64,000 nucleotides of DNA from Flammeovirga aprica JL-4 (GCF_012844305.1 NZ_JABANE010000035.1:1-64000), one strand, 5' to 3'; positions 9,601 to 17,751 are shown, counted from the first letter of the stretch. Notes: generated by a model from the letters alone, not told the origin. Made by a program: numbers and translations.

Positions 9601-9756
9601 TTATGGTTGGGTGGTGGAATTATGTTTGAACCCCTCGCTATCAGTTTACTGTTCGGTTTATTATTCGCAACGGTACTTACGTTAGTACTCGTACCTGTTT
9701 TCTACAGTTTATTTTACAAAGTGAAATTCAAAGGATATGATGGTTCCAATCTTTGA
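6652..9756 (+). CDS. Efflux RND transporter permease subunit
   Basis: This 1034-residue inner-membrane pump is of full AcrB-like length. It has one N-terminal membrane helix, two large periplasmic loops, and two blocks of membrane helices (about residues 330-490 and 860-1025). The TM4 proton-relay motif reads ALGMLVDNAIVMSES, with a single acidic residue, Asp399, followed by Asn400, where AcrB has Asp-Asp; the single-Asp form is common in other RND clades. ATERFRPILLTTATTVCG near the C-terminus is another family hallmark. It is the last gene of the operon. Drug or solvent export is the likely role, by family; the substrate is unknown. An inverted-repeat element starts 8 bases after the stop. 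Confidence 0.95.
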   Translation: MNITEFSIKYNVLTLTLVVLLGFLGFQTYETMPRDSMPPFTVRFVSIITTYPGGSPERVEMLVSDKIEKQLQQVSELKSIKSESRNNVSIITLEIKEMYTEMQPIYDKIRRRVDEVTPDLPDGCSVQIKDEDIVDVFGVIYSITGDGYSYKELYDIAKDVKDGLIKLPNAARVEIVGEQVENVFVEFDNAAVSKYGLTTNMIKNAIANTNIIFPGGDVKFGTERIILEPTGSFETVSQIEKVVIPLQNGQSVHLGDIAKIRRGYKDPPESIVTVSGQPAISLGVKLKDGGNIVQLGQEIDEKIRYYQQQYPWGIEFTRTASADLYVESSVNSFVSNLIQSVATVLAVMFLFLGLRTGLVVSALIPSTIVITFVIMGLLDVGLNQISLAALIMALGMLVDNAIVMSESIMVKMERGAKVYDAAIDSAKELMVPLLISTLTTSAAFLAFYLAQSTMGEVVGPIFVVITIALVSSWVMSITLIPLLAIYLIKVKPKDASNETEKSNFDKLMGYYQPFLIWNLKRPFLFIGIIALCFLSMTKIAPHVPFIFMPDSDRALVTVNLELPMTSDISVTKDVVADVDEYLKRFLLTAEQAQNGEEGILDYTSYVGEGAPKYDLGYQAPEKSSYTAHILVNTTSNEFNQVVIDSLDLYCFNNFPDLQPRIKRLGSAGGADNPIEVRISGRDPLVLYDLVNKVKAKLAETPGTKDINDDWGLKTKKFVIKIDPDRAELAGVTNQDIAMSMLTSISGVELDRYREDDESIPIMMKDNHKGEYTLRQLESINIYSQMNGNNVPLKQVADIITDWQFTKVKRYDLFKTITVTANVAKNTTSSEVMNQITPWLEENQKEWDTGYFYDFGGDIEKTKSGIGSVVAFLPLAFCIIVLLLVGQFNSIKKSLIILFTIPMGAIGVYYGLFIANSYMGFFGFLGLVSLAGIVINNGIVLIDRIEIELTENKRTPPDAIVAAATERFRPILLTTATTVCGLIPLWLGGGIMFEPLAISLLFGLLFATVLTLVLVPVFYSLFYKVKFKGYDGSNL

Positions 9757-9763
9757 TTAATTT

Positions 9764-9957
9764 GAGTTAAGAGTTAAGAGTTAAGAGTTAAGAGGGAAAA
9801 GGGAAGAATTGTACTTGTTGTAGCCCATACAGTCTACCTTCAATTTTGGTAGAATGTTAGTTAGCATTGCAACGTCCACTGTGGACCACCATAAAAACCA
9901 CTTTCAGTGCCATATCACGGTCTATTTTCTTAACTCTTAACTCTTCATTCTTAACTC
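9764..9957. repeat. Inverted-repeat element bounded by GAGTTAA/TTAACTC heptamers
   Basis: Four perfect direct copies of the heptamer GAGTTAA plus GAG (9764-9794) are answered by three copies of the reverse complement TTAACTC (9930-9936, 9937-9943, 9951-9957). The arms enclose about 135 bases containing the imperfect-centre palindrome GTCCAC-T-GTGGAC (9874-9886). The whole could fold as one long hairpin and may serve as a terminator for the efflux operon, or it may be a small non-autonomous repeat element. Nothing in it looks coding. Confidence 0.6.
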
Positions 9958-10194
9958 ATTACTTTTTACCCAAATTATCCCTTTTCTTCTGTCCTAGAAC
10001 TTTGCTCTTTTTCTATAAAAACATTCATTTTTCCACTTTTTTAAAGTTCCGGGAGCGGTTGCGAACACGGTTTCATCTCAGAAACAAGTGTAAATATTTG
10101 TGATGAAATGGCCTTTCGAGCTAAATAGCAGTCGTAGATCAAAAACAAACAATAGAAAATAAATTAGTTCAAAGGAATTTTTTTAAAGTAAGAA
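9958..10194. other. Non-coding upstream region of the xylose operon
   Basis: Most of this stretch is pyrimidine-rich and AT-rich. A short GC-rich island lies at 10049-10070 (CCGGGAGCGGTTGCGAACACGG), with TTTCATC right after it. The CGGTT(T) half-site is repeated in direct orientation, which is suggestive of a LacI-type operator. No perfect -7 box is visible. A 78-codon open frame across 9867-10103 has no protein-like composition and is not called. Confidence 0.4.
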
Positions 10195-11544
10195 ATGATG
10201 AATACAACTTTAGAATCAAAAGTAACTTTGGGTGACGTAGAACACTTCAAAGGCATCGAGAAAATCAAGTATGAAGGTCCTGAATCGAAGAACCCTTTAG
10301 CATTCCGTTTTTATGACGAAAACAGAGTGGTAGCTGGTAAAACAATGAAGGAGCACTTCAAATTTGCGGGGGCTTACTGGCATAACATGTGTGGCGAAGG
10401 TTCTGATCCATTCGGTCCAGGTACACGTTTATTTCCTTACAAAGACATTAAAGATCCTGTAGAGAAAGCGAAAGTGAAAATGGACTTTGCTTTTGAATTC
10501 TTTACAAAGTTAGGATTACCTTACTACTGTTTCCATGACTTCGATTTAGTAGACGAAGGTGGATCAGTTTTAGAGTCAGAAAAAAGATTAGAAGCAATTG
10601 TTGACTATGCGAAGCAAAAGCAAGCAGCATCTGGCGTGAAGTTATTATGGGGTACGGCAAACGCATTCTCTAACCCACGTTACATGAACGGTGCTTCTAC
10701 TAACCCTGATTTCAACGTTGTAGCTCAAGCAGGTACTCAAGTGAAAAATGCCTTAGATGCAACTATCGCATTGGGTGGTGAAAACTACGTATTCTGGGGT
10801 GGTCGTGAAGGTTATATGAGTCTGTTGAACACAGATATGAAGAGAGAGCAAGAGCACATGGCTCAGTTCTTACATATGGCAAAAGATTACGCTAGAAAGC
10901 AAGGATTTACAGGTAACTTCTTTATTGAGCCTAAGCCGGCTGAGCCATCAAAACATCAATATGACTTTGATTCAGCTACAGTATTAGGTTTCTTAAAACA
11001 ATACGGTTTAGATAAAGATTTCTTCTTGAACTTGGAAGTAAACCACGCAACATTGGCTAACCATACATTCACTCACGAATTACAAGTGGCGGTTGATGCT
11101 GGTAAATTAGGTTCAATTGACGCGAACAGAGGTGATTACCAAAACGGTTGGGATACGGATCAATTCCCGAACAACTTATACGAAATCATTGAGGCGATGT
11201 TGATCATCCTTCCTGCTGGCGGTTTCCAAGGTGGTGGAGTTAACTTTGATGCAAAAGTTAGAAGAAACTCAACTGATTTAGTAGATATGTTCTACGCTCA
11301 TATCGGTGGTATGGATATTTTTGCAAGAGCATTACTTATTGCAAATGATATTTTAGAAAATTCTGAATACAATCAGTTGCGTACTGATCGTTATTCGTCA
11401 TTCGATAGCGGTGAGGGTAAATTATTCGAAGATGGTAAATTATCATTAGAAGATTTAAGAAATATTGCAATTAAGACAGGAGAACCAGTTCCTACGAGCG
11501 GTCGTCAGGAATACTTCGAAAACTTGATTAATTTATATATTTAA
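10195..11544 (+). CDS. xylA: Xylose isomerase
   Basis: This cytoplasmic enzyme of 449 residues interconverts D-xylose and D-xylulose with two divalent metal ions. The catalytic FHDFD motif (His114, Asp117) and both family signatures are visible: VFWGGREGY and FIEPKPAEPSKHQYDFD. GFQGGGVNFDAKVRRNS near residue 345 carries further metal and active-site residues. The length and the WHNMCGEGSDPFGPGT segment match the class II (longer) isomerases. Two ATGs lie side by side at the start. The gene opens the pentose unit; codon use looks more optimised than in flanking genes, consistent with high expression. A 211-base gap with a stable stem-loop separates it from the symporter. Confidence 0.97.
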   Translation: MMNTTLESKVTLGDVEHFKGIEKIKYEGPESKNPLAFRFYDENRVVAGKTMKEHFKFAGAYWHNMCGEGSDPFGPGTRLFPYKDIKDPVEKAKVKMDFAFEFFTKLGLPYYCFHDFDLVDEGGSVLESEKRLEAIVDYAKQKQAASGVKLLWGTANAFSNPRYMNGASTNPDFNVVAQAGTQVKNALDATIALGGENYVFWGGREGYMSLLNTDMKREQEHMAQFLHMAKDYARKQGFTGNFFIEPKPAEPSKHQYDFDSATVLGFLKQYGLDKDFFLNLEVNHATLANHTFTHELQVAVDAGKLGSIDANRGDYQNGWDTDQFPNNLYEIIEAMLIILPAGGFQGGGVNFDAKVRRNSTDLVDMFYAHIGGMDIFARALLIANDILENSEYNQLRTDRYSSFDSGEGKLFEDGKLSLEDLRNIAIKTGEPVPTSGRQEYFENLINLYI

Positions 11545-11555
11545 TTGAAGGTTAG

Positions 11556-11591
11556 AAGGACAGTTGATGGATTATTTCATCAATTGTCCTT
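11556..11591 (+). other. Stem-loop after xylA
   Basis: AAGGACAGTTGATG (11556-11569) pairs with CATCAATTGTCCTT (11578-11591), a 14-bp stem with one G-U pair and an 8-base loop. There is no T run, so it reads as an RNA-stabilising or processing hairpin between xylA and the transporter gene rather than a strong terminator. It could allow xylA mRNA to outlast the rest of the transcript. Confidence 0.5.
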
Positions 11592-11755
11592 TGTCTTATC
11601 AAAACATAAGGCAGTAAAACACAAAAGCAACTACTATTCAAAATTACTCTGGCTATGAGTATTTATTAAGAGTAAGACAAAAATACTATTACACTTTGTC
11701 AGACAGGGTCGTGAAATGAGCTGATAAAGTTTTAAAACTAAAGAAAGAAACTGAA

Positions 11756-13177
11756 ATGGAAGAGAATCTATTACTTAGAAATGAACAACCTGAAGAAGTG
11801 ACTGAAAAAGAAGGAAAGGTTGATTTTAAATTTATTTTGATCGTAACACTTGTAGCGGCACTAGGAGGTCTGTTATTTGGTTATGATACTGCTGTGATTT
11901 CTGGTGCAATTGGGTCATTAGAAAAGTTTTTTGGACTGACAGCAGCACAAAAAGGTTGGGCAGCCTCAAGTGCCTTAGTAGGATGTATTGTAGGGGCAGG
12001 TATGGCAGGTAGATTGGCGAATCAGTTAGGTAGAAAGAAATCACTGATCATTGCAGGTGTTTTGTTTTTTATCTCAGCGTTTGGTTCAGCTATTCCAGAG
12101 TCATTTACAGTATTTATTATTTTTAGAATTATAGGGGGTGTAGGAGTAGGTATTGCTTCTATGTTATCTCCAATGTATATAGCTGAAATCGCACCTTCTG
12201 AGTACAGAGGGCGATTGGTGTCATGTAATCAGTTTGCCATTATTTTTGGTATGTTGGTGGTGTATTTTGTAAACTATTTTATTGCATTACAAGGTGATAC
12301 TACATGGAATGAAGCAATAGGATGGCGTTATATGTTTGGATCAGAATGTATTCCTGCAGTATTATTTACAGGATTATTATTTATCGTTCCAGAAAGCCCG
12401 CGTTGGTTAGTGATGAAGAATAAAGAACAGGAAGCTTTAGTGATTTTAGAGAAAATTTCAACAAATGCTTCTTTGAAAATAAATGAAATCAAGCACTCAT
12501 TACATCAAGATCAAAATCAAGCGAAAGTGAGCATTACAGAGCAACCTTTCTTGATGATCGTTGTAATTGGTGTAGCGTTATCAGTATTCCAGCAAATTAC
12601 GGGTATAAATGTATTCCTTTATTACGCACCGGAAATTTTCAAACAATTGGGTGGAGGAAATACAGATACAGCATTACTACAGACTATTGTTGTTGGAGCG
12701 GTGAACTTACTTTTCACAGTAATTGCCATTTTCTCTGTAGATAAATTCGGTAGAAAGCCATTGATGATGGTTGGAGCCTTAGGAATGGGCGTGTGTATCT
12801 CAGCAATTGGTACTGCCGCTTATTTTGGAAATACTGATGTTTGGTTGTTGTTCTTTGTACTGGGTTATATCGCATGCTTTGCTTTATCATTAGGACCTGT
12901 GACTTGGGTATTGTTATCAGAAATTTTCCCGAACGCCATCCGTTCTACTGGTCTTGCAATTGCAGTAGCTTTCCAATGGATATTTAATTTTATAGTCTCT
13001 CAAACTTTCCCGATGATGATGGATAATGATTATCTGTTTTCAACTTTCCACGGGGCATTCCCATTCTGGGTATATGGAGCGATGTGTATGGTAACTATTC
13101 TTTTCGTTTGGAAAATGGTGCCAGAAACGAAAGGGAAATCATTAGAAGAAATGGAAACAATTTGGGATAAAAAATAA
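11756..13177 (+). CDS. xylE: MFS sugar porter, probable D-xylose/H+ symporter
   Basis: A 473-residue, 12-helix member of the sugar porter family. Hallmarks are seen in order: GYDTAVISGAIG in helix 1, GRKKS after helix 2, PESPRWL before the central loop, QQITGINVFLYYAPEIF in helix 7, DKFGRKPLM, and PETKGKSLEEME at the C-terminus. The QQITGIN segment is where xylose contacts fall in E. coli XylE. Being set between xylose isomerase and xylulokinase strongly favours D-xylose uptake. The protein starts with a cytoplasmic acidic stretch of about 23 residues. The gap to xylulokinase is 8 bases. Family is certain; substrate is inferred from context. Confidence 0.92.
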   Translation: MEENLLLRNEQPEEVTEKEGKVDFKFILIVTLVAALGGLLFGYDTAVISGAIGSLEKFFGLTAAQKGWAASSALVGCIVGAGMAGRLANQLGRKKSLIIAGVLFFISAFGSAIPESFTVFIIFRIIGGVGVGIASMLSPMYIAEIAPSEYRGRLVSCNQFAIIFGMLVVYFVNYFIALQGDTTWNEAIGWRYMFGSECIPAVLFTGLLFIVPESPRWLVMKNKEQEALVILEKISTNASLKINEIKHSLHQDQNQAKVSITEQPFLMIVVIGVALSVFQQITGINVFLYYAPEIFKQLGGGNTDTALLQTIVVGAVNLLFTVIAIFSVDKFGRKPLMMVGALGMGVCISAIGTAAYFGNTDVWLLFFVLGYIACFALSLGPVTWVLLSEIFPNAIRSTGLAIAVAFQWIFNFIVSQTFPMMMDNDYLFSTFHGAFPFWVYGAMCMVTILFVWKMVPETKGKSLEEMETIWDKK

Positions 13178-13185
13178 TAAATGGT

Positions 13186-14694
13186 ATGCAGTTTTTAGGT
13201 TTAGATATAGGAAGTTCTTCCGTAAAAGTATCGGCAATAAATGAGTTGGGTGAAGTAGTAGCATCAGCACAGTATCCTGATCAAGAAATGAAAATTGATG
13301 CACCTCAGCCTGGTTTTGCAGAGCAAGATCCAGCAATGTGGTGGGATGCTATACAGCAAGGAATTGCAAGATTGCATAATGATGATGCTTTTACTCCAAA
13401 TGAAATTGGTGCAATTGGTATCACTTATCAAATGCATGGTTTGGTGATGGTGGATGAAAAGCAAGAAGTGATTCGTCCTTCAATTATCTGGTGTGATAGC
13501 CGAGCTGTAAGTATTGGAGAGGAAGCTTTTAAAGCATTAGGAGAGAAGTTCTGTCTTGAAAACTTTATGAACTCGCCGGGTAACTTTACTGCATCAAAAT
13601 TAAAGTGGGTGAAAGAAAATGAACCTGAAAACTTAGCCAAGTGCTATAAGTTTATGCTTCCTGGCGATTATATCGCTATGAAACTTTCAGGTGTTATCAA
13701 TACTACAATTGGTGGTTTGTCGGAAGGTATTCTTTGGAATTTCAAAGAAAATAGATTGAATACTGAGCTGTTAGAGCAATACGGTATTTCTTTCGATCTT
13801 GTACCAGAAGTGAAAAATACTTTTGACCAACATTCTACAGTAACTGATGAAGTGGCCGTACAGTTGGGGTTAAATGCAGGTATTCCTATCACTTACAAAG
13901 CAGGCGATCAACCTAATAATGCCTTGTCATTGAATGTGTTGAACCCAGGTGAAATTGCAGCTACTGGAGGTACTTCGGGTGTGGTTTATGGTGTGACTGA
14001 GGAAACGAAATGTGATTTGAAATCGCGTGTAAATCCTTTCGCCCACGTAAATCATAGAGAAGATCTAAACCGTTTAGGCGTATTATTATGTATCAATGGA
14101 ACTGGTATTGCCAATTCATGGTTGCAGAAAAATATCGCTTCTAACTGTTCTTATGAAGAGTTGAATGAAAAAGCACAACAGTCGCCAATCGGTAGTAATG
14201 GTATTAGTTATTTACCGTTTGGAAATGGAGCGGAGAGAGTATTAGAAAATCAATCTATTGGAGCATCTTATGCAGGATTGGACTTCAACAGACACGATCA
14301 AAAAGATATGATCCGTGCTACTCAAGAAGGGATTGTGTTCTCATTCCAATATGGTATTGAAGTGATGAAAGAGATGGGCTTAGATCCAAAAGTGATCAGA
14401 GCGGGACATGCCAATATGTTTTTGAGTCCATTATTCAGACAAACGTTAGCCAATATTGCGAATGCACCTATTGAGTTAGTGAATACTGATGGTGCAAGAG
14501 GAGCGGCAACAGCTTCAGCAGTGGGGTCAGGACATTTCAAATCTTTTGAAGAAGCATTTAAATCTTTAAAAGTATTGGAAACAATCTATCCTCAAAAAGA
14601 AGAACAAGAACAAACAGAAAAAGCTTACCAACTTTGGAAGAAAGAATTAGTTAAGCATCTGAATATAGATCAAAATATTTTACAATCTAATTAA
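13186..14694 (+). CDS. xylB: Xylulokinase
   Basis: This 502-residue FGGY-family kinase phosphorylates D-xylulose to D-xylulose 5-phosphate using ATP. The N-terminal phosphate-binding loop (LDIGSSSVKVSAIN), the ITYQMHGLV substrate segment, the IIWCDSRA motif and the C-terminal ATP-domain segment (MIRATQEGIVFSF, RAGHANMFLSPLFRQ) are all present. It lies 8 bases after the symporter and 8 before the transaldolase, so the three are cotranscribed. The product feeds directly into the transaldolase and transketolase encoded downstream. The GGTSGVVYG segment fits the family. Confidence 0.95.
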   Translation: MQFLGLDIGSSSVKVSAINELGEVVASAQYPDQEMKIDAPQPGFAEQDPAMWWDAIQQGIARLHNDDAFTPNEIGAIGITYQMHGLVMVDEKQEVIRPSIIWCDSRAVSIGEEAFKALGEKFCLENFMNSPGNFTASKLKWVKENEPENLAKCYKFMLPGDYIAMKLSGVINTTIGGLSEGILWNFKENRLNTELLEQYGISFDLVPEVKNTFDQHSTVTDEVAVQLGLNAGIPITYKAGDQPNNALSLNVLNPGEIAATGGTSGVVYGVTEETKCDLKSRVNPFAHVNHREDLNRLGVLLCINGTGIANSWLQKNIASNCSYEELNEKAQQSPIGSNGISYLPFGNGAERVLENQSIGASYAGLDFNRHDQKDMIRATQEGIVFSFQYGIEVMKEMGLDPKVIRAGHANMFLSPLFRQTLANIANAPIELVNTDGARGAATASAVGSGHFKSFEEAFKSLKVLETIYPQKEEQEQTEKAYQLWKKELVKHLNIDQNILQSN

Positions 14695-14702
14695 ACAAAG
14701 CA

Positions 14703-15377
14703 ATGAAATTTTTTATTGATACAGCGAACTTAAACGACATTGAGCAAGCGTATGACATGGGTATTTTGGATGGTGTAACTACCAACCCTTCTTTAATGGC
14801 AAAAGAAAATATTGTTGGAGAAGAAAACATTATTGCTCATTATAAAAAAATCTGTGATATCGTAGAAGACAAGGTATCTGCAGAAGTGTTGTCAACAGAT
14901 TTAGAGGGAATGATCAAAGAGGGTGAAATGTTAGCGGCTATCTCTCCAAAAATCGTAGTGAAAATACCTATGATCAAGGACGGTTTAAAGGCAATTAAAC
15001 ATTTCGCTAAAAAAGGAATCAGAACAAACTGTACTTTAATTTTTTCAGCTGGACAAGCTTTATTAGCAGCAAAAGCTGGAGCTACATATGTGTCTCCATT
15101 TGTAGGTAGATTAGATGATATTTCACAAGATGGTATGGTATTGATTGAGGAAATTAAAACAATTTTCGACCAATATCCTGAGCATTTGAATACAGAAATT
15201 TTGGCTGCTTCAGTGCGTCACTCAATGCACTTATTGAACTGTGCGAAACTAGGTGCAGACGTTGCTACATGCCCACTTAAAGTATTTGAAGCATTATTAA
15301 ATCACCCTCTAACAGACAAAGGTTTAGCTCAATTTATCAAAGATGCTGAATCAATGACTGCTGTGGTAGAGGCTTAA
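14703..15377 (+). CDS. fsa: Small transaldolase / fructose-6-phosphate aldolase family (transaldolase-type active site)
   Basis: This 224-residue protein belongs to the short single-domain branch of the transaldolase family. The Schiff-base lysine is Lys87 (VVKIPM). Two diagnostic positions read as transaldolase rather than fructose-6-phosphate aldolase. Glu61 (SAEV) stands where E. coli FSA has Gln59, and Phe133 (SPFVGRLDD) where FSA has Tyr131. In E. coli transaldolase B, changing the matching Phe178 to Tyr is known to give aldolase activity. Together with the flanking transketolase gene, this suggests it transfers dihydroxyacetone units in the non-oxidative pentose phosphate pathway. Automatic annotation may call it an aldolase; the residues argue otherwise. 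Confidence 0.9.
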   Translation: MKFFIDTANLNDIEQAYDMGILDGVTTNPSLMAKENIVGEENIIAHYKKICDIVEDKVSAEVLSTDLEGMIKEGEMLAAISPKIVVKIPMIKDGLKAIKHFAKKGIRTNCTLIFSAGQALLAAKAGATYVSPFVGRLDDISQDGMVLIEEIKTIFDQYPEHLNTEILAASVRHSMHLLNCAKLGADVATCPLKVFEALLNHPLTDKGLAQFIKDAESMTAVVEA

Positions 15378-15469
15378 TAAGCATAGATAAAAGGCAGAAG
15401 TAAAGTAGGGTAAGTGTTGTGTCCACTTTACACTGTCGAATCTATAAATTAACTATTACAAATTGAGAA

Positions 15470-15499
15470 GAGAAATGTGGAGTTGAATTCACATTTCTC
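15470..15499 (+). other. Hairpin between transaldolase and transketolase genes
   Basis: GAGAAATGTG (15470-15479) and CACATTTCTC (15490-15499) form a perfect 10-bp stem with a 10-base loop, ending 33 bases before the transketolase ATG. No T tract follows. It may be a processing site or a structure that tempers transketolase translation. Confidence 0.4.
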
Positions 15500-15532
15500 A
15501 CAATTACTCCTTACTCTTTATTAAATAAAAAC

Positions 15533-17560
15533 ATGACTTCAATAGAAAATAAGTGTGCGGATAACATAAGAATTCTATCAGCTGCAATGGTAGAAAAAGC
15601 AAAATCTGGTCACCCTGGAGGAGCTATGGGTGGTGCTGATTTTATCAATATCCTTTACAGCGAATATTTAAAGTTTGATCCACAAGATCCACATTGGCAT
15701 GCAAGAGACCGTTTTTTCCTAGATCCAGGACATATGTCGGCGATGCTTTATGGTCAATTGGCTTTGTTGGGCAAATATTCAATTGAGGAATTAAAGCAAT
15801 TCAGACAGTGGGGAAGTCCAACTTCAGGTCACCCGGAAGTGGACGTGGATCGAATGATTGAGAATACATCAGGACCGCTGGGTCAAGGTCATGTATTTGC
15901 AGTAGGTTCTGCGATTTCAGAAAGATTCTTATCTTCAAGATTTGGTAAAGTTGTAGAGCATAAAACATATGCTTACATCTCTGATGGAGGTATTCAAGAA
16001 GAAATTTCACAAGGTGCGGGTAGAATTGCAGGTCACTTAGGTTTAAGCAACTTGATTTTATTCTATGATGCAAATGATATACAACTTTCTACAACTGTAG
16101 AAGAAGTTACTACAGAAGATACAGCGAAAAAGTATGAGGCGTGGCATTGGAATGTCATCACAATCGACGGTAACAATGCTACTGAAATTAGAAAGGCATT
16201 AGACAAAGCACACGAGGAGAAAGACAGACCAACCTTGATTATTGGTAAAACAATTATGGGTAAAGGTGCGGTTCAAGAAGGTGGAGAGAACTTTGAAGGA
16301 AAATGTTCTACACACGGTCAGCCTCTTTCAAAATCAGGTGCAAGCTTTGAGCAAACTATTAAAAATTTAGGGGGAGATCCTGATAACGCTTTTGAAATTT
16401 TTGATGAAGTAGCTTCTTATTATCAAAAGGTAATTGATATTAAAGAAGATCAAGCACGTCAAGCAAAAGCACAGGAGGAAAGCTGGAAAGAGGAATACCC
16501 TCAACTAGCGGAGAAGTTGGAGAAATTCTATGCAAGAGATACTTCTAGTGTAGATTGGGCAAATATTACACAAGTAGACGGTGCGGCAACAAGAGCGGCT
16601 TCAGGTAAAGTGATGTCTCACTTAGCTACACGTTTAGATAATATGATCGTTGCTTCTGCCGATTTAGCAGATAGTGATAAAACAGAAGCGTTCTTGAAGA
16701 AAACAACAGCATTCCAGAAAGGTGATTTCTCTGGTGCGTTCCTTCAAGCAGGTGTTTCTGAATTGACAATGGCAGCAATTATGGTAGGTATGGGCTTACA
16801 CGGAGGTGTGATTCCAGTTTGTGCTACATTCTTCGTATTCTCGGATTACATGAAGCCGGTATTAAGAATTGCTTCTCTGATGAAAACACCAGTGATCTTT
16901 ATGTGGACACACGATTCATTTAGAGTAGGTGAGGATGGACCAACGCACCAACCGATTGAGCAAGAAGCGCAACTTCGATTATTAGAAAAATTAAAAAATC
17001 ACTCTGGGAAAAGAAGCTTTATTGCTTTGCGTCCTGCAGACTGTTATGAAACGACCGAGGCATGGAAATTTGCAGTAGAGTCAATGGACCGTCCTGTAGG
17101 TTTGATTTTCTCAAGACAAAATATAAATGAAGTGGCTCCAAGCGCTCAACGTTTGGAAGACCAGTCGAAATTAACGAAAGGTGGTTATATCGCTGTTCAA
17201 AATGGTGAAGCGGTAGATATTCAATTAATTGCGAACGGATCTGAAGTAGGAACTTTGGCAGAAGTTGCAAAAATATTGAAAGCAAAATATGACCTTTCAG
17301 CAAAAGTTATTTCTGTTCCTTCTGAAGGACTATTCAGAGATCAGCCAAAAGAATACCAAAATGAAGTGATTTCAGAAGGTGTAAAATCTGTTGGTTTGAC
17401 AGCTGGATTACCGATCACTTTAGAGCAGTTGGTAGATGGAGAGGTTTATGGTTTAGATCACTTTGGTTATTCAGCACCTGCTTCTGTGTTGGATGAGGAG
17501 TTTGGTTTTAATCCTGAAGGGCTAGCAGAAAAAATAGTACAAAAATTAGAAATGGTTTAA
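15533..17560 (+). CDS. tkt: Transketolase
   Basis: This 675-residue thiamine-diphosphate enzyme moves two-carbon ketol units between pentose and other sugar phosphates. It has the three expected regions: SGHPGGAMGGADF at the N-terminus, a thiamine-diphosphate/Mg motif reading SDGG...IAGHLGLSNLILFYDAND, and the pyrimidine-domain segment DSFRVGEDGPTHQPIEQ with the catalytic glutamate region. The first Gly of the usual GDG is Ser (ISDGG) while the Asp is kept. The gene lies 155 bases after the transaldolase and completes the route from xylose to glycolytic intermediates. A double stem-loop and strong terminator follow. Start chosen at the only in-frame ATG with normal family spacing. Confidence 0.96.
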   Translation: MTSIENKCADNIRILSAAMVEKAKSGHPGGAMGGADFINILYSEYLKFDPQDPHWHARDRFFLDPGHMSAMLYGQLALLGKYSIEELKQFRQWGSPTSGHPEVDVDRMIENTSGPLGQGHVFAVGSAISERFLSSRFGKVVEHKTYAYISDGGIQEEISQGAGRIAGHLGLSNLILFYDANDIQLSTTVEEVTTEDTAKKYEAWHWNVITIDGNNATEIRKALDKAHEEKDRPTLIIGKTIMGKGAVQEGGENFEGKCSTHGQPLSKSGASFEQTIKNLGGDPDNAFEIFDEVASYYQKVIDIKEDQARQAKAQEESWKEEYPQLAEKLEKFYARDTSSVDWANITQVDGAATRAASGKVMSHLATRLDNMIVASADLADSDKTEAFLKKTTAFQKGDFSGAFLQAGVSELTMAAIMVGMGLHGGVIPVCATFFVFSDYMKPVLRIASLMKTPVIFMWTHDSFRVGEDGPTHQPIEQEAQLRLLEKLKNHSGKRSFIALRPADCYETTEAWKFAVESMDRPVGLIFSRQNINEVAPSAQRLEDQSKLTKGGYIAVQNGEAVDIQLIANGSEVGTLAEVAKILKAKYDLSAKVISVPSEGLFRDQPKEYQNEVISEGVKSVGLTAGLPITLEQLVDGEVYGLDHFGYSAPASVLDEEFGFNPEGLAEKIVQKLEMV

Positions 17561-17590
17561 TAAACAAATAGATTCTGCGATAAGAATTAT

Positions 17591-17637
17591 GGAAAGGGGT
17601 TTACAATTCACGAACCTAAGCCAGTAAATACCTTTCC
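17591..17637 (+). other. 3' UTR stem-loop of the pentose unit
   Basis: GGAAAGG...TTTAC (17591-17604) pairs with GTAAA...CCTTTCC (17624-17637), with one mismatch and one G-U pair, about 30 bases after the transketolase stop and just before the terminator. A hairpin this close to a terminator often protects the 3' end of mRNA. Confidence 0.4.
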
Positions 17638-17650
17638 GGTTTTACTCTAC

Positions 17651-17684
17651 AAAATGGATCCTCATTGAGGATCCATTTTTTTTT
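17651..17684 (+). terminator. Strong terminator of the xylose/pentose unit
   Basis: AAAATGGATCCTC (17651-17663) pairs perfectly with GAGGATCCATTTT (17667-17679) around a 3-base loop, and the T tract runs to 17684. The A-rich left arm makes it usable from the minus strand too, so it could separate the convergent CoA-transferase operon that ends at 17752. Confidence 0.9.
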
Positions 17685-17751
17685 GATCTAAAATTCAATA
17701 TAAAATTCAACTATTTAATTTACTTCTAAAATATATATTTCAAATATGCTC

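Noticed and set aside
9764..9794. GAGTTAA repeats as a CRISPR array
   Set aside because: The repeats are 7 bases and contiguous, with no spacers and no cas genes.
9867..10103. 78-codon open frame before xylA
   Set aside because: It spans the repeat element and the promoter region of xylA, has low-complexity Phe/Leu/Ser-rich composition, and no recognisable family. It is better read as non-coding.
10140..10194. Ribosome-binding site (Shine-Dalgarno) before xylA
   Set aside because: AAGGAA lies about 25 bases before the ATG, too far, and other genes in the window also lack such sites.
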